Shown piece by piece: positions 25,451-33,755 of a DNA stretch of 64,000 nt (position 1 is the stretch's first letter; every line of letters begins with the position of its first letter). The stretch comes from JARIHD01 sp964610985. Lineage in GTDB: Bacteria > Patescibacteriota > Saccharimonadia > Saccharimonadales > UBA4665. The notes beneath the pieces are model-generated. The model made no database searches, was not told the origin of the DNA, and saw nothing but the letters and a program-made list of their open reading frames with translations. The stretch covers positions 1 through 64,000 of the forward strand of contig CAZSZJ010000001.1 in the NCBI GenBank assembly GCA_964610985.1. The letters are read 5' to 3'. The translations under genes were made by a program, and so were the position numbers.

Positions 25451-25939
25451 TTAATAACGCGGAGGAGAAATGGGAATTGAGGAACTCATGATGTCGCTTA
25501 CGAACTGGCCACTTTTTAGCACAACGTGCTTGCATCCTTTTTGATTTTTCAGTTGTTCTAAAATTGCCGACCAGTTATCGGTGATAACGCTTATGCTCAT
25601 AAACGACTGCGGTGTGTGTCGCTGCCGATAACGCTCAATGTATTCGGCTCGGAGACCATCTTCTGGATATACGAGGATAAAGGGGGTGCCTTCTCGCTGC
25701 AATGCGTCCCTGACTTCTTGGTGTATAGACACGAACAGTAGGTCTGCCCGTCCTAGATGATCTTTAATTGCCTTAATGTAATTATCCGGAAAATCAGCAC
25801 TACGAACCTTTCCGTCCTTACCATGCCCGAGCGTATAGCTATGCGAATCCAGATCGATTATTTTTAGACCAGAATCGTTATTGGCTGCAAAATACGATTT
25901 GCCCGCCCCCGGAAAAGCCAAAACTACCGTTGTTTTCAT
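25451..25939 (-). CDS. P-loop NTPase/kinase-like protein, 162 aa
   Basis: The N-terminal strand and P-loop VVLAFPGAGKS (K14) are followed by LKIIDLDSH (a Walker B-like or substrate-binding strand), ADLLFVSIHQEVRDAL and FILVYPEDGLRAEYIERY, the order seen in small nucleotide or sugar kinase-like P-loop proteins. Substrate specificity is not recognisable. The ATG is 7 nt after TATAAT. A mutated fragment of the same gene lies at 21601-21720, showing a past duplication. It is divergent from cutA and upstream of rsgA on the same strand. Confidence 0.8.
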   Translation of the reverse strand: MKTTVVLAFPGAGKSYFAANNDSGLKIIDLDSHSYTLGHGKDGKVRSADFPDNYIKAIKDHLGRADLLFVSIHQEVRDALQREGTPFILVYPEDGLRAEYIERYRQRHTPQSFMSISVITDNWSAILEQLKNQKGCKHVVLKSGQFVSDIMSSSIPISPPRY

Positions 25940-25946
25940 CAGTAGA

Positions 25947-25952
25947 ATTATA
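25947..25952 (-). promoter_or_regulatory. -10 TATAAT, leaderless arrangement, P-loop gene
   Basis: Perfect TATAAT, 7 nt (TCTACTG), ATG. The same layout survives in the pseudogene copy at 21715-21720, which indicates that the promoter was duplicated with the gene. Confidence 0.65.
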
Positions 25953-25984
25953 CCAAATTACCTCTTCGGAATCCTTTTGTTTGC

Positions 25985-25990
25985 TATGAT
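25985..25990 (+). promoter_or_regulatory. -10 TATGAT, leaderless arrangement, cutA
   Basis: TATGAT, 6 nt (AAGCGC), ATG. Confidence 0.6.
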
Positions 25991-25996
25991 AAGCGC

Positions 25997-26305
25997 ATGA
26001 TAATTCTGCATCTAACCTGCGCGAATGAAAAAGAAGCAAAAGCCATCGGCACAGCCTTGCTAGAGCAAAAACTAGTGGCTTGCGTCCGGCGATCACAAGT
26101 CAACTCAGCGTATTGGTGGAATGGAAAGATACATAACGATGACGAGATCCTGCTCATGATGGAGAGTTTAGAAGAAAAGTTTGACGCCGTTGAAGCGGTA
26201 GTTACAGAGCTTCACAGTTATGACGAATATGTCTTGACCGCCGTGCCTGTTGCTCGAACTACCACCGGCGTATTAAGGTGGCTCGACGAAACGCTGAGAC
26301 ACTGA
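25997..26305 (+). CDS. cutA: CutA1-family divalent-ion tolerance protein
   Basis: A 102-aa protein of typical CutA length, with the trimeric ferredoxin-like pattern: CANEKEAKAIGTALLEQKLVACV, then YWWNGKIHNDDEILLMMES (the canonical SxYxWxGkI...E region), ELHSYDEYVLTAVPV (HxYdxPe-like) and the C-terminal YLxWLDETL-like helix. Family proteins form very stable trimers linked to metal tolerance, but their biochemical role remains unsettled. It is preceded by a leaderless-type promoter. Confidence 0.95.
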   Translation: MIILHLTCANEKEAKAIGTALLEQKLVACVRRSQVNSAYWWNGKIHNDDEILLMMESLEEKFDAVEAVVTELHSYDEYVLTAVPVARTTTGVLRWLDETLRH

Positions 26306-26392
26306 GATGAGGTCATAACGGTCTATCGTTGGCTATTCGAACGCTATCAGCCCAATCATCCATACACCCTTTATCTGCTATAGTGAGGCAAT

Positions 26393-26929
26393 ATGAAAAT
26401 GCCTTCGTCTCATTATTTTAAATGGATTCCTAATGCCATTACCTTTTTCCGTTTGGTGTTAGGCGCCCTTGCCTTTACTGCTGCGATACAACAAAACTGG
26501 ACCACAGCCCTCTGGATACTCCTTGCCGCCCTGTCAACCGATTTCCTGGATGGCCTTGCCGCCAGAAAGCTAAATGCAACAAGTACATTTGGCGAGCAGT
26601 TTGACGCTATCACCGATTCGCTCATTGTCGTTCTAGGAGTGCTTAGCCTAGGAATTACCGGACATATTTCGTGGTGGACGGTTGCGACGGTTTTTGTGAT
26701 TGGTCTTGCAATCTCGAGCGACCGATTATTCGACCAGCCCACGTGGCGGTGGCGCGCTGTGATCGCAGTTGCAAGTCTTTTTGTAGCTTGGATCGGCATT
26801 GCGTGGTTCTATGCCTCCCTCGCTTACGGCTGGTCATGGTTCTATGTACCCATTACGGTTTTTGCCCTTACAGGCTGTGGGCTTCTAAAGCGCAATCGTA
26901 TTGCCGTATGGATTCGGCCCTTGCTTTAA
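26393..26929 (+). CDS. CDP-alcohol phosphatidyltransferase family membrane enzyme
   Basis: A 178-aa protein with five to six membrane helices. It contains the complete family motif D-G-x2-A-R-x8-G-x3-D-x3-D (DGLAARKLNATSTFGEQFDAITD region, residues about 53-75), which binds CDP and two metal ions. IPNAITFFRLVLG at the start is typical of PgsA-like enzymes. It condenses a CDP-diacylglycerol with an alcohol, most likely glycerol phosphate, to make an anionic phospholipid head group, which would be the substrate of the MprF-like protein at 8494-10734. TATAGT lies 8 nt upstream of the ATG. Confidence 0.9.
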   Translation: MKMPSSHYFKWIPNAITFFRLVLGALAFTAAIQQNWTTALWILLAALSTDFLDGLAARKLNATSTFGEQFDAITDSLIVVLGVLSLGITGHISWWTVATVFVIGLAISSDRLFDQPTWRWRAVIAVASLFVAWIGIAWFYASLAYGWSWFYVPITVFALTGCGLLKRNRIAVWIRPLL

Positions 26930-26975
26930 CCCTACGACTTTAGCAACGGTCAGCCTGTCGACCGATATTGAGATC

Positions 26976-27004
26976 TTGCAATCTGTAGTCTTTTCAGTTA
27001 AAAC
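26976..27004 (+). promoter_or_regulatory. Promoter TTGCAA-N17-TAAAAC, leaderless arrangement
   Basis: -35 TTGCAA (26976-26981), 17-nt spacer, -10 TAAAAC (26999-27004), then 6 nt to the methyltransferase ATG. Confidence 0.5.
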
Positions 27005-27010
27005 TACTTC

Positions 27011-27970
27011 ATGCCGAAAAACAGAAATAGCACTGGTTCTATAGCCGAAGCAGTTTTAAACACCTCAAATCCTCATGATATAAATGGGTCGCTTACCGCG
27101 GCGCACCAAGCATTGACCGGCGAAGGCATTAGTCCGCTCCGACTTGCATTGCAAGCCGAAATGCTTTCGGCGCGATCCGTCATCGAAGGACTCTTTATGG
27201 ACAATAGCAGTGACCATTCGATGTACCTAAGTGATGCGAACTTTACCGAAAGACGCATTACTTCCGCTGCGCTGCGCAACATTTTTGTGGAGCGAGAACT
27301 AAAATTTAACACCATGCTTAACAGCTGGCCCCTCTTCGATCACTTAGCGCGCCGCCATGGGCGCGGAGAGGAAGCACCCCACTCACGAGCACTATTAGTA
27401 GGATCGCTTACGTCGCTCACTTCACGAGCATTTAACGTAATGGCCAGGGATGTATTTGCCGCCGATAGTGTTTTTGTCACCGACATCCGCGGCGGCAAAG
27501 ACAAAAAACGCCCCGAAAACAGCACCTTCGTCTATGGCAACGGCCTGCAGCTGCCCTTCAAGAGTGAAAGTATGAACACGGTCTGTACCAACTTTTTACT
27601 GCATATGATCGTCGATTCCAGCCAAACCGTTACCAGTGAATCATCAGAACAAGAGATAGCCAAGGGCTTACTCGGCGAAGCATATCGCGTCCTTGCACCG
27701 GGCGGTCAACTATTTATGCGCGAAGTGGCACCCCGACTCAACTATGACGATAGAGAGTGCCGGACAAAATACAATCGGAAACGTATGCAAGCATTCATGG
27801 GCGAGATGCGGACGAACCTTACTGAAGTCGGATTTAGCGAAGTAGTCATCGAGGCAAGCTGGGAAAAAACGGGCGTCAAATATTTATTTGACGAAAGCCG
27901 AGAACTCGAGAAGCACACAACCATAGCCACACCCACTAGTATTGGTGTTTATGCGTACAAGGCCGAATAG
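27011..27970 (+). CDS. Class I SAM-dependent methyltransferase-like protein
   Basis: A 319-aa protein. The C-terminal ~200 residues show the Rossmann-type order: ALLVGSLTSLTSRAFNVM (motif I is unusual, GSLTS rather than GxGxG), VFVTDIRGGK (acidic end of strand 2), NGLQLPFKSESMNTVCTNFLLHMI (motif IV-like), AYRVLAPGGQLFMREV (the post-IV LkPGG element). The first ~110 residues are an extra helical domain. The atypical motif I makes catalytic activity less certain. The substrate is unknown. It stands alone between the CDP-alcohol enzyme and the DUF1704 gene. Confidence 0.78.
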   Translation: MPKNRNSTGSIAEAVLNTSNPHDINGSLTAAHQALTGEGISPLRLALQAEMLSARSVIEGLFMDNSSDHSMYLSDANFTERRITSAALRNIFVERELKFNTMLNSWPLFDHLARRHGRGEEAPHSRALLVGSLTSLTSRAFNVMARDVFAADSVFVTDIRGGKDKKRPENSTFVYGNGLQLPFKSESMNTVCTNFLLHMIVDSSQTVTSESSEQEIAKGLLGEAYRVLAPGGQLFMREVAPRLNYDDRECRTKYNRKRMQAFMGEMRTNLTEVGFSEVVIEASWEKTGVKYLFDESRELEKHTTIATPTSIGVYAYKAE

Positions 27971-28029
27971 CTCGTCTATGCCAACGGTAACTAGTACGGA
28001 TTTTATAAATATGGTATAGTTAATACCCC

Positions 28030-29328
28030 ATGGCCGAAGTACCGCTCGTCTGCCTGATAGATGACATCAAACCCAATGATCTGTTTACCTCCGGGCCGCT
28101 TACCTATGACAATCTCGCCCCGGCGGCGCTCAGATACGAACAAGCTGATGGCGCCCTCACCAGTAGCCTCTGGACTCCAGGTCAAACCATAATTCAGCAG
28201 GAGCAAGCAGCAAGAAACGCCGCAAGCGCATATCTTGTCCGCACCGCCCATCAGGGAACCACCGCCAGGACTGCTGCCCAGCGCGACCTCTGGGACAAGC
28301 GATACACCCAGGCTTCGATTGAGTTTTATGGCCAGCCCGACCCAGCAGAAGCCCGACGACTCATCCACGACAAACAGCGAAGACTTCTAGATCTGCGATC
28401 CCACCCCAAAGCCGACCAACACCAGGTCGGTTTTTTGCTTAATTTTTATGCATCGGTTGTCGGCGAACCCGATCCCGACAGCACTGCCCCCAGCATCGAC
28501 ACTAAATATTGGCCCGAGATTGCCCAGTTCATGGACCAACACTACGCAGAAATATTTAAACTATTAGAAGATACGGCCGTCGGCAAAGACATACTGACCA
28601 CCGAAGAATACGCTCCCGTCTTTGCGGACGCCGTACAATGGCTTGCCGAAAACCGTCCCGAGTGGGCCGACTGGAAAGTGACCGAGAAACTCGGTGGTTT
28701 TGCCGTCTATCAGGAAACAAAGGAGATAATTGTTGGCGCCAACCCGGCCGGGCTTTCCAGGTTGCGCATAAAAACGCTCCTCGCCCATGAAGTCCTTACC
28801 CATGCAATGCGCAGCGCTACGGCAAGCAAATTCGGCGACCGCGATCTGGAGCTAGGCCTGCCTGGTTATGATGTATTCGAGGAAGGCATTGCCACCCTCA
28901 TCGGCTGGGCTGTATCCGGAAAAGCCACTCAGGGCGCCATTGACTTTTATATCGACATCGCGCTCGCTCTGGGAAGCATCGATGGCCGGCCTCGTAGCCG
29001 AGACGAATTGTTGCGCATGAGTCGCGCCAGAGCGATCATCAACGCACAGACCGAAGAAAACGGGGCAATCCTAAATGACGACGAGCTGCGCAGAGTCTAC
29101 CTGCGGGCAAACCAAATAATAAATCGGATTTTTAGAGGCGGCCTGCTAACCAAAGAGGTTATCTATCACCACGGCTACAATAAAGCCGATTCATACATTA
29201 AAAAGCAGCGTGCTCGTGGCTTAAGCATAGGACACATTCTGAGCTACCTTATGCTCGGCGGTTTTGACCCGAGCATCGACATTCACCAAGACCACGTCCT
29301 AGAACGGACCGGCCAAAGACTAAGCTAA
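28030..29328 (+). CDS. DUF1704/MATCAP-like zinc peptidase
   Basis: A 432-aa protein. The active-site motif H253-E-x3-H258 (LLAHEVLTHAMRSA) and the downstream E284-E285 (VFEEGIATLIGW) match the HExxxH plus EEG signature of DUF1704 proteins, the family that includes the eukaryotic microtubule-associated tyrosine carboxypeptidases. The preceding YQETKEIIVGANPAGLSRLRIKTL corresponds to the family's substrate-side strand. No signal peptide is present, so it acts in the cytosol. The bacterial substrate is not established. TATAGT lies 9 nt upstream of the ATG. It overlaps the convergent gene's 3' end by 9 bp. Confidence 0.88.
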   Translation: MAEVPLVCLIDDIKPNDLFTSGPLTYDNLAPAALRYEQADGALTSSLWTPGQTIIQQEQAARNAASAYLVRTAHQGTTARTAAQRDLWDKRYTQASIEFYGQPDPAEARRLIHDKQRRLLDLRSHPKADQHQVGFLLNFYASVVGEPDPDSTAPSIDTKYWPEIAQFMDQHYAEIFKLLEDTAVGKDILTTEEYAPVFADAVQWLAENRPEWADWKVTEKLGGFAVYQETKEIIVGANPAGLSRLRIKTLLAHEVLTHAMRSATASKFGDRDLELGLPGYDVFEEGIATLIGWAVSGKATQGAIDFYIDIALALGSIDGRPRSRDELLRMSRARAIINAQTEENGAILNDDELRRVYLRANQIINRIFRGGLLTKEVIYHHGYNKADSYIKKQRARGLSIGHILSYLMLGGFDPSIDIHQDHVLERTGQRLS

Positions 29329-29832
29329 TACCGCTGGAATATCGGGCAATGGATTGCCATTTTCATCCCAGAGAGGACGCATCATCCCATAAACGTCATA
29401 GATGGCACCGAAGCCAAAAGCTTTCGAGAGTTCAGGACCTGCCGTTGCCAGTTCTTTCCGGGGCTTTTCCCAATCAAACAATTCTTCGACAAAAGGCGCC
29501 CCTTCATCTCGTGCGATCTTGAAGGCGCGGTTATAGAGCACTCGCTTAACTTCGTACTTAGCCTCGGGCGTGGCCACCGTCTCGGCTACACAAGTCCGGC
29601 CAATGATAGGGTAGTGGCTATAAACTATGTACATATTACCAAGTATTTCGTCACTATCCTCCGGCGTTGCCACGATGATAGAACGAGGCATAAACTGCAA
29701 AAGACGCACCAGCCGATTCTGGTTATCTTGTTCCTCCACATAGTAACCGCAGTGTTTTAAGTTTGCCTCTACTGCCGCTGCATCCGTGTGCGGATTGTAA
29801 TTACGAGCAACAGCCCTCAGTACATCTTTCAT
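29320..29832 (-). CDS. Hypothetical protein, possibly GNAT-like, 170 aa
   Basis: The start at MKDVLRAV is supported by GGGGGAAC directly upstream. The layout suggests a GNAT acetyltransferase: IIVATPEDSDEILGNMYIVYS (strand 3-4 like), CVAETVATPEAKYEVKRVLYNRAFKIARDEGA (helix 3 after a V-xx-ExxGxG-like position) and a late FGFGAIYDVYGMMRPL strand. The canonical Q/RxxGxG/A acetyl-CoA loop is not clear, so the assignment is tentative. It is convergent with the DUF1704 gene. Confidence 0.65.
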   Translation of the reverse strand: MKDVLRAVARNYNPHTDAAAVEANLKHCGYYVEEQDNQNRLVRLLQFMPRSIIVATPEDSDEILGNMYIVYSHYPIIGRTCVAETVATPEAKYEVKRVLYNRAFKIARDEGAPFVEELFDWEKPRKELATAGPELSKAFGFGAIYDVYGMMRPLWDENGNPLPDIPAVLA

Positions 29833-29892
29833 AGTTCCCCCAACATTTGTTATCAAATAATCATACCATCTGCCGACCTTTGCGGCTGATGT

Positions 29893-29920
29893 TTGACTAA
29901 TACAGAAGAACTGTTATAAA
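29893..29920 (+). promoter_or_regulatory. Promoter TTGACT-N16-TATAAA, leaderless arrangement
   Basis: TTGACT (29893-29898), 16-nt spacer, TATAAA (29915-29920), 7 nt to the ATG at 29928. Confidence 0.6.
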
Positions 29921-29927
29921 TAACCGC

Positions 29928-30958
29928 ATGTCGATAGACTCTTTTACCCGCCGCCCGATTCCCCAACTTGAGGACAGATACAGCGAACTCATTGATAGCA
30001 GCGTCCGTGATGTCATTCCGGAAAACACCTACGAGATACCTGATCCGACGGCTCTGCAAGGTGTCTTTGAGTACGCTCGTGATCGGACAGGCCTATATAA
30101 TAAAGATGCCGCTCCCACCTCTGATGAGCTCGCCCAGTTTGCGGTCACATCTTTTTCTAGCGCGATGCAAGCGCTCGAGTACCAATCCATACTCAATATG
30201 ATTTATGGGGCTTCAGGGGTCCGACTAATCTTCCAGATGGCTACCTCGAGAAAATAAATGATGACAAGGCAGCGCTCTACCTTCCGGGCCTCGAAGAAAC
30301 CCAGCAAGGAACCTTTGATGCCGATTCTGGCCAGGTCAAAAACGCTGGCGAAAAATTGGGGTTGCAGCCCTTCGTATCTGCGCAACACCATTCGGCAACG
30401 TTTTCGACCATAGAAGATCCCCGCGAACTAGGCGCCCGGTATTATAGGATCGATACGCACGAATATTTACATATGCCCTTATTCAACGGTGAGGCGCGTT
30501 ATCTTGGTATATCCGCCCTAATCGGCGGCAATCAAGTATCCTTGGCAGACCACTTTACGGAGTACCGAGACAGAGTATTCGGCTGGAGCCTGATGGATGT
30601 GCACACTTTGCATCCCGAAGCGTCGCTTGACCAAAGAGCCGCGAGGGTTTGGATACAGGATTTAATACAGTCTACCGCTTACGCCGAAACCGACCCCGAA
30701 GACAAAAAGCGTGCCACCCGCGAACAATACGAAAAATTTGCCAGTATAGAAAACCAGATCAACAACGACTGGCCAGCCTTTGAAGCAGCTCGTGCGACGG
30801 ACCCGACAGTAGTCGCCGAACGCCAAGCAAGCGCCCGGTTGCTCCGGCAGTGGCGTGGCAATCCCGACATATCAGTCGCAATTGCGCATGACCCAGACCG
30901 TGTGTACGGAAGCTTCGCCCACCGCATCACTCTTTCCAGCACAGTCAGCATAGGCTAA
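29928..30958 (+). pseudogene. Hypothetical ~343-codon gene interrupted by a -1 frameshift
   Basis: Frame 1 runs from the ATG at 29928 to about 30206 (MSIDSFTRRPIPQ...YQSILNMIYG) and then stops at 30255. The frame used downstream is open from about 30209 and continues GFRGPTNLPDGYLEKIN, then AALYLPGLEETQQGTFD, to the stop at 30956-30958. Restoring one G in the GGGG run at 30207-30210 would fuse them into one protein of about 343 aa. The promoter is intact. Either a sequencing or assembly error, a recent mutation, or programmed slippage could explain it. The product shows DTHEYLHMPLFNGEARYLG and acidic helical segments, with no recognised family. Confidence 0.72.
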
Positions 30959-31059
30959 TTCGATTTAGCCTTGCCCCATTCGCCTTTTTCGGAGCCAAAG
31001 TTGCATTCTGAAGTCCTCTTTTGTATTCTGTTAGCTTAAATTAATACCGAAAGGCCAAT

Positions 31060-31482
31060 ATGAAAAAGACAGGATTTGCGATAGGAATCAGTGCGGCACT
31101 ATTTCTACCTGGATGCGGAAGCGAAACAGCACCAACCACACCAGAATCACAGCCGAACACCGCTGCCAGTTCCACAACAGCTGCGTCATGCGGTCGTCTG
31201 GCTATACCCGAATTCAGCTTTGGAAAGCCAGATGGCATAATCGCCAAGAATACAGGCGAGTGTGCAAATGTTCGCGACGAAGACACCTACAAAGACATAG
31301 GAAATATTGCAGCGGGCGCCGATTTTAACCCAATCTGCCTAACAGGCCCCAAGCCTGCGGGTATCCGTATCGAATTCCCCGCTCAAGACAATCCAGCACG
31401 ACATGGCGAAGTACTACTCGACGATGCGGTCATTGCAGGCCTTGGATCTGGCGCATTTCCTCCCGGATTAAAAGAATGCTAA
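31060..31482 (+). CDS. Small secreted lipoprotein, 140 aa
   Basis: A lipoprotein signal with the lipobox F-L-P-G-C (acylated Cys19), then a Thr/Pro/Ser/Ala linker and a compact domain with four further cysteines (Cys46, about Cys68, about Cys93 and the penultimate Cys) that may form disulfides. The AAAGG ribosome site lies 7 nt before the ATG. The family is unknown. It resembles in plan, though not in sequence, the exported protein at 45564-46040. Confidence 0.8.
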   Translation: MKKTGFAIGISAALFLPGCGSETAPTTPESQPNTAASSTTAASCGRLAIPEFSFGKPDGIIAKNTGECANVRDEDTYKDIGNIAAGADFNPICLTGPKPAGIRIEFPAQDNPARHGEVLLDDAVIAGLGSGAFPPGLKEC

Positions 31483-31493
31483 CAGCCTGCACC

Positions 31494-32615
31494 TCACAGG
31501 TTTTTGCTCTTTGTTTTACCCCATTCGCCTTTTTCGGCGATCTCAAGTTTTCCGTTGATCTTTAGCTGGACGGGCTTGCCCACAAATGCCGAATAGGCGT
31601 CAACCTGGGCCTGTATGCGTTTAATCTGGTCGTCACTCAGCGTAATGATCGGGTGTAGAACAATGTCGATCGATTTGGTTTTGATAACTCGTTTCCACAG
31701 CCCCAGCACCTGCCCATCCTCGATGATCGTGGCGTAAAACATACCATTGTAGGTAGAAATTGGCGTACGGCCATAGGTCTCAAATGATGCCGAGCGGTCT
31801 TTGTATCCAATTAGGAATTCGTCGTATCCCGGCAGCAAGAACAACCCCTGACCTTCCTGAACATTCGGGGACATCCAGTATTCAGCGCCGTCCACAGCTA
31901 TAGATTTTAGCTTGTCCTGGACGGCATTCAGTCCGAACTTTGCGTCGGTCTTGCGGAGTCCGCTCCAATTGGCAAAATCGCTCAAGGTGGCCGGCCCATG
32001 GCTCATAAAAAAGCGTTCAGCCAGCACGGCAAGGGATTCTTCGCGACTCAGCTGCCTTTGATTGGTTGCCCATTCCTCAGTTAACACAAAGGTCAGATCC
32101 TTACCCTGTGGGGGTCCCGCACAAAGTACGCCGGACTGGCTGAGGTAGCCAAAAATAAAATAACTCTGCTGTTTGTCGTCAGGAATACCGCCTTCAGCCA
32201 AAAGACCAATTAGATCCTTGCGGGCAATCGCACGCTTGCCATGCAGCGCTCCTTCGATAATGCCCCGAGCATGGTCCATCAATTCCGGGGTCATGGCATG
32301 ATACGCCCATGCCTTAGGAGTCAGCCGCGCCAAGATCCGCTCCGAAAACAAATTACGCATCCAGGCAATGTCCTCAGCCAAAACAATATGAACAGTACCG
32401 CGCATCAACCAGGTACGGACAATCTTGCCGTCGGCCAAGGCCTTTTCAACCTCTGAAAAATTCGCATTTTTAGTACGCAGACCGATCGCCCACAGCGAAT
32501 GCGCATAGTCCTGGGACTGCACTGCGCCAAGCGAACGCACCACGTCCTCGGGCGTGTCACACAAATTACTACCGATATGTTGGCTGTCTAATCGAGCTTT
32601 TGCAATATTCATCAT
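31494..32615 (-). CDS. AlkZ-like winged-helix DNA-binding protein (HTH_42 superfamily)
   Basis: A 373-aa protein. SLGAVQSQDYAHSLWAIGLR carries the Q-x-Q motif (Q33, Q35), which in AlkZ DNA glycosylases holds the catalytic residues. IVRTWLMRGTVHIV and LLPGYDEFLIGYKDRS are further marks of the family, as is DAKFGLNAVQDKL. The superfamily includes glycosylases that unhook interstrand crosslinks and alkylated bases, and others of unknown use. The ATG is 6 nt after TAGACT. A variant of the motif found upstream of the epoxide hydrolases lies at 32647-32664, consistent with a shared stress response. Confidence 0.88.
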   Translation of the reverse strand: MMNIAKARLDSQHIGSNLCDTPEDVVRSLGAVQSQDYAHSLWAIGLRTKNANFSEVEKALADGKIVRTWLMRGTVHIVLAEDIAWMRNLFSERILARLTPKAWAYHAMTPELMDHARGIIEGALHGKRAIARKDLIGLLAEGGIPDDKQQSYFIFGYLSQSGVLCAGPPQGKDLTFVLTEEWATNQRQLSREESLAVLAERFFMSHGPATLSDFANWSGLRKTDAKFGLNAVQDKLKSIAVDGAEYWMSPNVQEGQGLFLLPGYDEFLIGYKDRSASFETYGRTPISTYNGMFYATIIEDGQVLGLWKRVIKTKSIDIVLHPIITLSDDQIKRIQAQVDAYSAFVGKPVQLKINGKLEIAEKGEWGKTKSKNL

Positions 32616-32621
32616 ACTATT

Positions 32622-32627
32622 AGTCTA
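32622..32627 (-). promoter_or_regulatory. -10 TAGACT, leaderless arrangement, AlkZ-like gene
   Basis: TAGACT, 6 nt (AATAGT), ATG-ATG on the minus strand. The GTTTTGTAAAAAAGCGTC motif at 32647-32664 lies just upstream. Confidence 0.5.
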
Positions 32628-32737
32628 AAACACGGACATCCTATTTGTTTTGTAAAAAAGCGTCAACCCCAGAAAAATTTGCTTTATACCTCTGGGCACG
32701 CAGCCTCGGCTACTTCAATGGTCTATAATAACCTCTT

Positions 32738-33394
32738 ATGCACCAGCTTCATCCCCATGCCAAAGCATGGCTATCACAAGAAATCGGTATCCCATTTACA
32801 GCCGACAAACACATTCACTCCCATCAGGATGAAGTTTTTCGAATCGAAACGAGTGCCGACAGATACTATCTCAAGATCTCGCCGACACTTCAGGCCGAGC
32901 ACGACAATCTGCAAAAACTCCAAACTATTTTGCAGATCCCCAAAGTAGTTGGCTATCACCATACTCAGGACGGCGACTACTTACTTATTACCGAATTACC
33001 CGGCAAAAATCTGGTCGAACTCATCGGTCAGTGGCCAGACCAGCAGATCGTAGAGACCTTTGCGCGCGCCGTCAAACAGCTGCACGGCCTAGACGCCCGC
33101 AAAGTCTTTGCCGATGCAAAACCGGGCGATGTACTTCTGCACGGCGATATGGCCCTGCCAAACATTCTTGTTACAGACGAAGGGAAATTTGGCTACATCG
33201 ACTTCGGTCAACTATCCTTTGGCGCTCCAGATCTCGACCTGACAGATGCCATATGGAGCCTGCAAAGGAACCTCGGCCCTGCCTATGGCCAAACGTTCTT
33301 AGAAAAATATGGATCAGTCGCCATGACTCCCAAGATCCAAAAAGCACTAGCTTTTCGCTACGACCCGTCCAAAAGTCCTAATGCTGGGTCTTAA
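32738..33394 (+). CDS. Aminoglycoside phosphotransferase (APH)-family kinase
   Basis: A 218-aa protein, somewhat shorter than typical APH(3') enzymes of ~260 aa. The kinase features are VFRIETSADRYYLKIS (Lys of the nucleotide site), LLITELPGKNL (hinge), LLHGDMALPNIL (the HGDxxxxN catalytic loop) and YIDFGQLSFGAPDLDL (DxG-like metal site followed by the APH signature). The order and the C-terminal AFRYDPSK resemble APH(3'). It could phosphorylate an aminoglycoside or an endogenous small molecule. TATAAT lies 8 nt before the ATG, close to the leaderless arrangement. Confidence 0.9.
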   Translation: MHQLHPHAKAWLSQEIGIPFTADKHIHSHQDEVFRIETSADRYYLKISPTLQAEHDNLQKLQTILQIPKVVGYHHTQDGDYLLITELPGKNLVELIGQWPDQQIVETFARAVKQLHGLDARKVFADAKPGDVLLHGDMALPNILVTDEGKFGYIDFGQLSFGAPDLDLTDAIWSLQRNLGPAYGQTFLEKYGSVAMTPKIQKALAFRYDPSKSPNAGS

Positions 33395-33561
33395 TCGTTT
33401 TTGGTCTAGTACCACAACATGCGCCGGGTAAGATTAGGCGATTCATCCAAACGAGCGCATACTAGATATAGGCAGACCACTTTAACACTAAATTCTAGTA
33501 GGGAGTAAGCGAAAAGATTGATGTTGGCCTAACAAAACCATAACCGTGGAAGGACGTCACA

Positions 33562-33699
33562 ATGTCGCTACTCATCTCTACCAAATCAAAAGTACCATCC
33601 AAAGTTCACCATTCGGAATACATCCGGACAGAGAATAAACCCGAAGAGGAAACGGCAGCACCGAAACCGTCGGAACAGCCTGAACCCGATTCAAAATAA
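33562..33699 (+). CDS. Small charged protein, 45 aa
   Basis: The ORF MSLLISTKSKVPSKVHHSEY…EEETAAPKPSEQPEPDSK has a purine-rich GGAAGGA about 8 nt upstream. The last 20 residues are low-complexity Glu/Pro/Lys. There is no membrane segment. It is followed at once by a strong hairpin (33708-33734) and then by a second tiny ORF. No homology can be claimed. The 33395-33561 interval contains no other visible feature. Confidence 0.45.
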   Translation: MSLLISTKSKVPSKVHHSEYIRTENKPEEETAAPKPSEQPEPDSK

Positions 33700-33707
33700 A
33701 ACTTTGG

Positions 33708-33734
33708 GGACTCTGCACTGCATGTGCGGAGTCC
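33708..33734 (+). terminator. 11-bp hairpin between two small ORFs
   Basis: GGACTCTGCAC and GTGCGGAGTCC pair over 11 bp (one G-T) around a TGCAT loop, followed by TTT. It would end or attenuate transcription of the 45-aa ORF before the 20-aa ORF. Confidence 0.65.
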
Positions 33735-33755
33735 TTTCACATCACAGGAGACATT

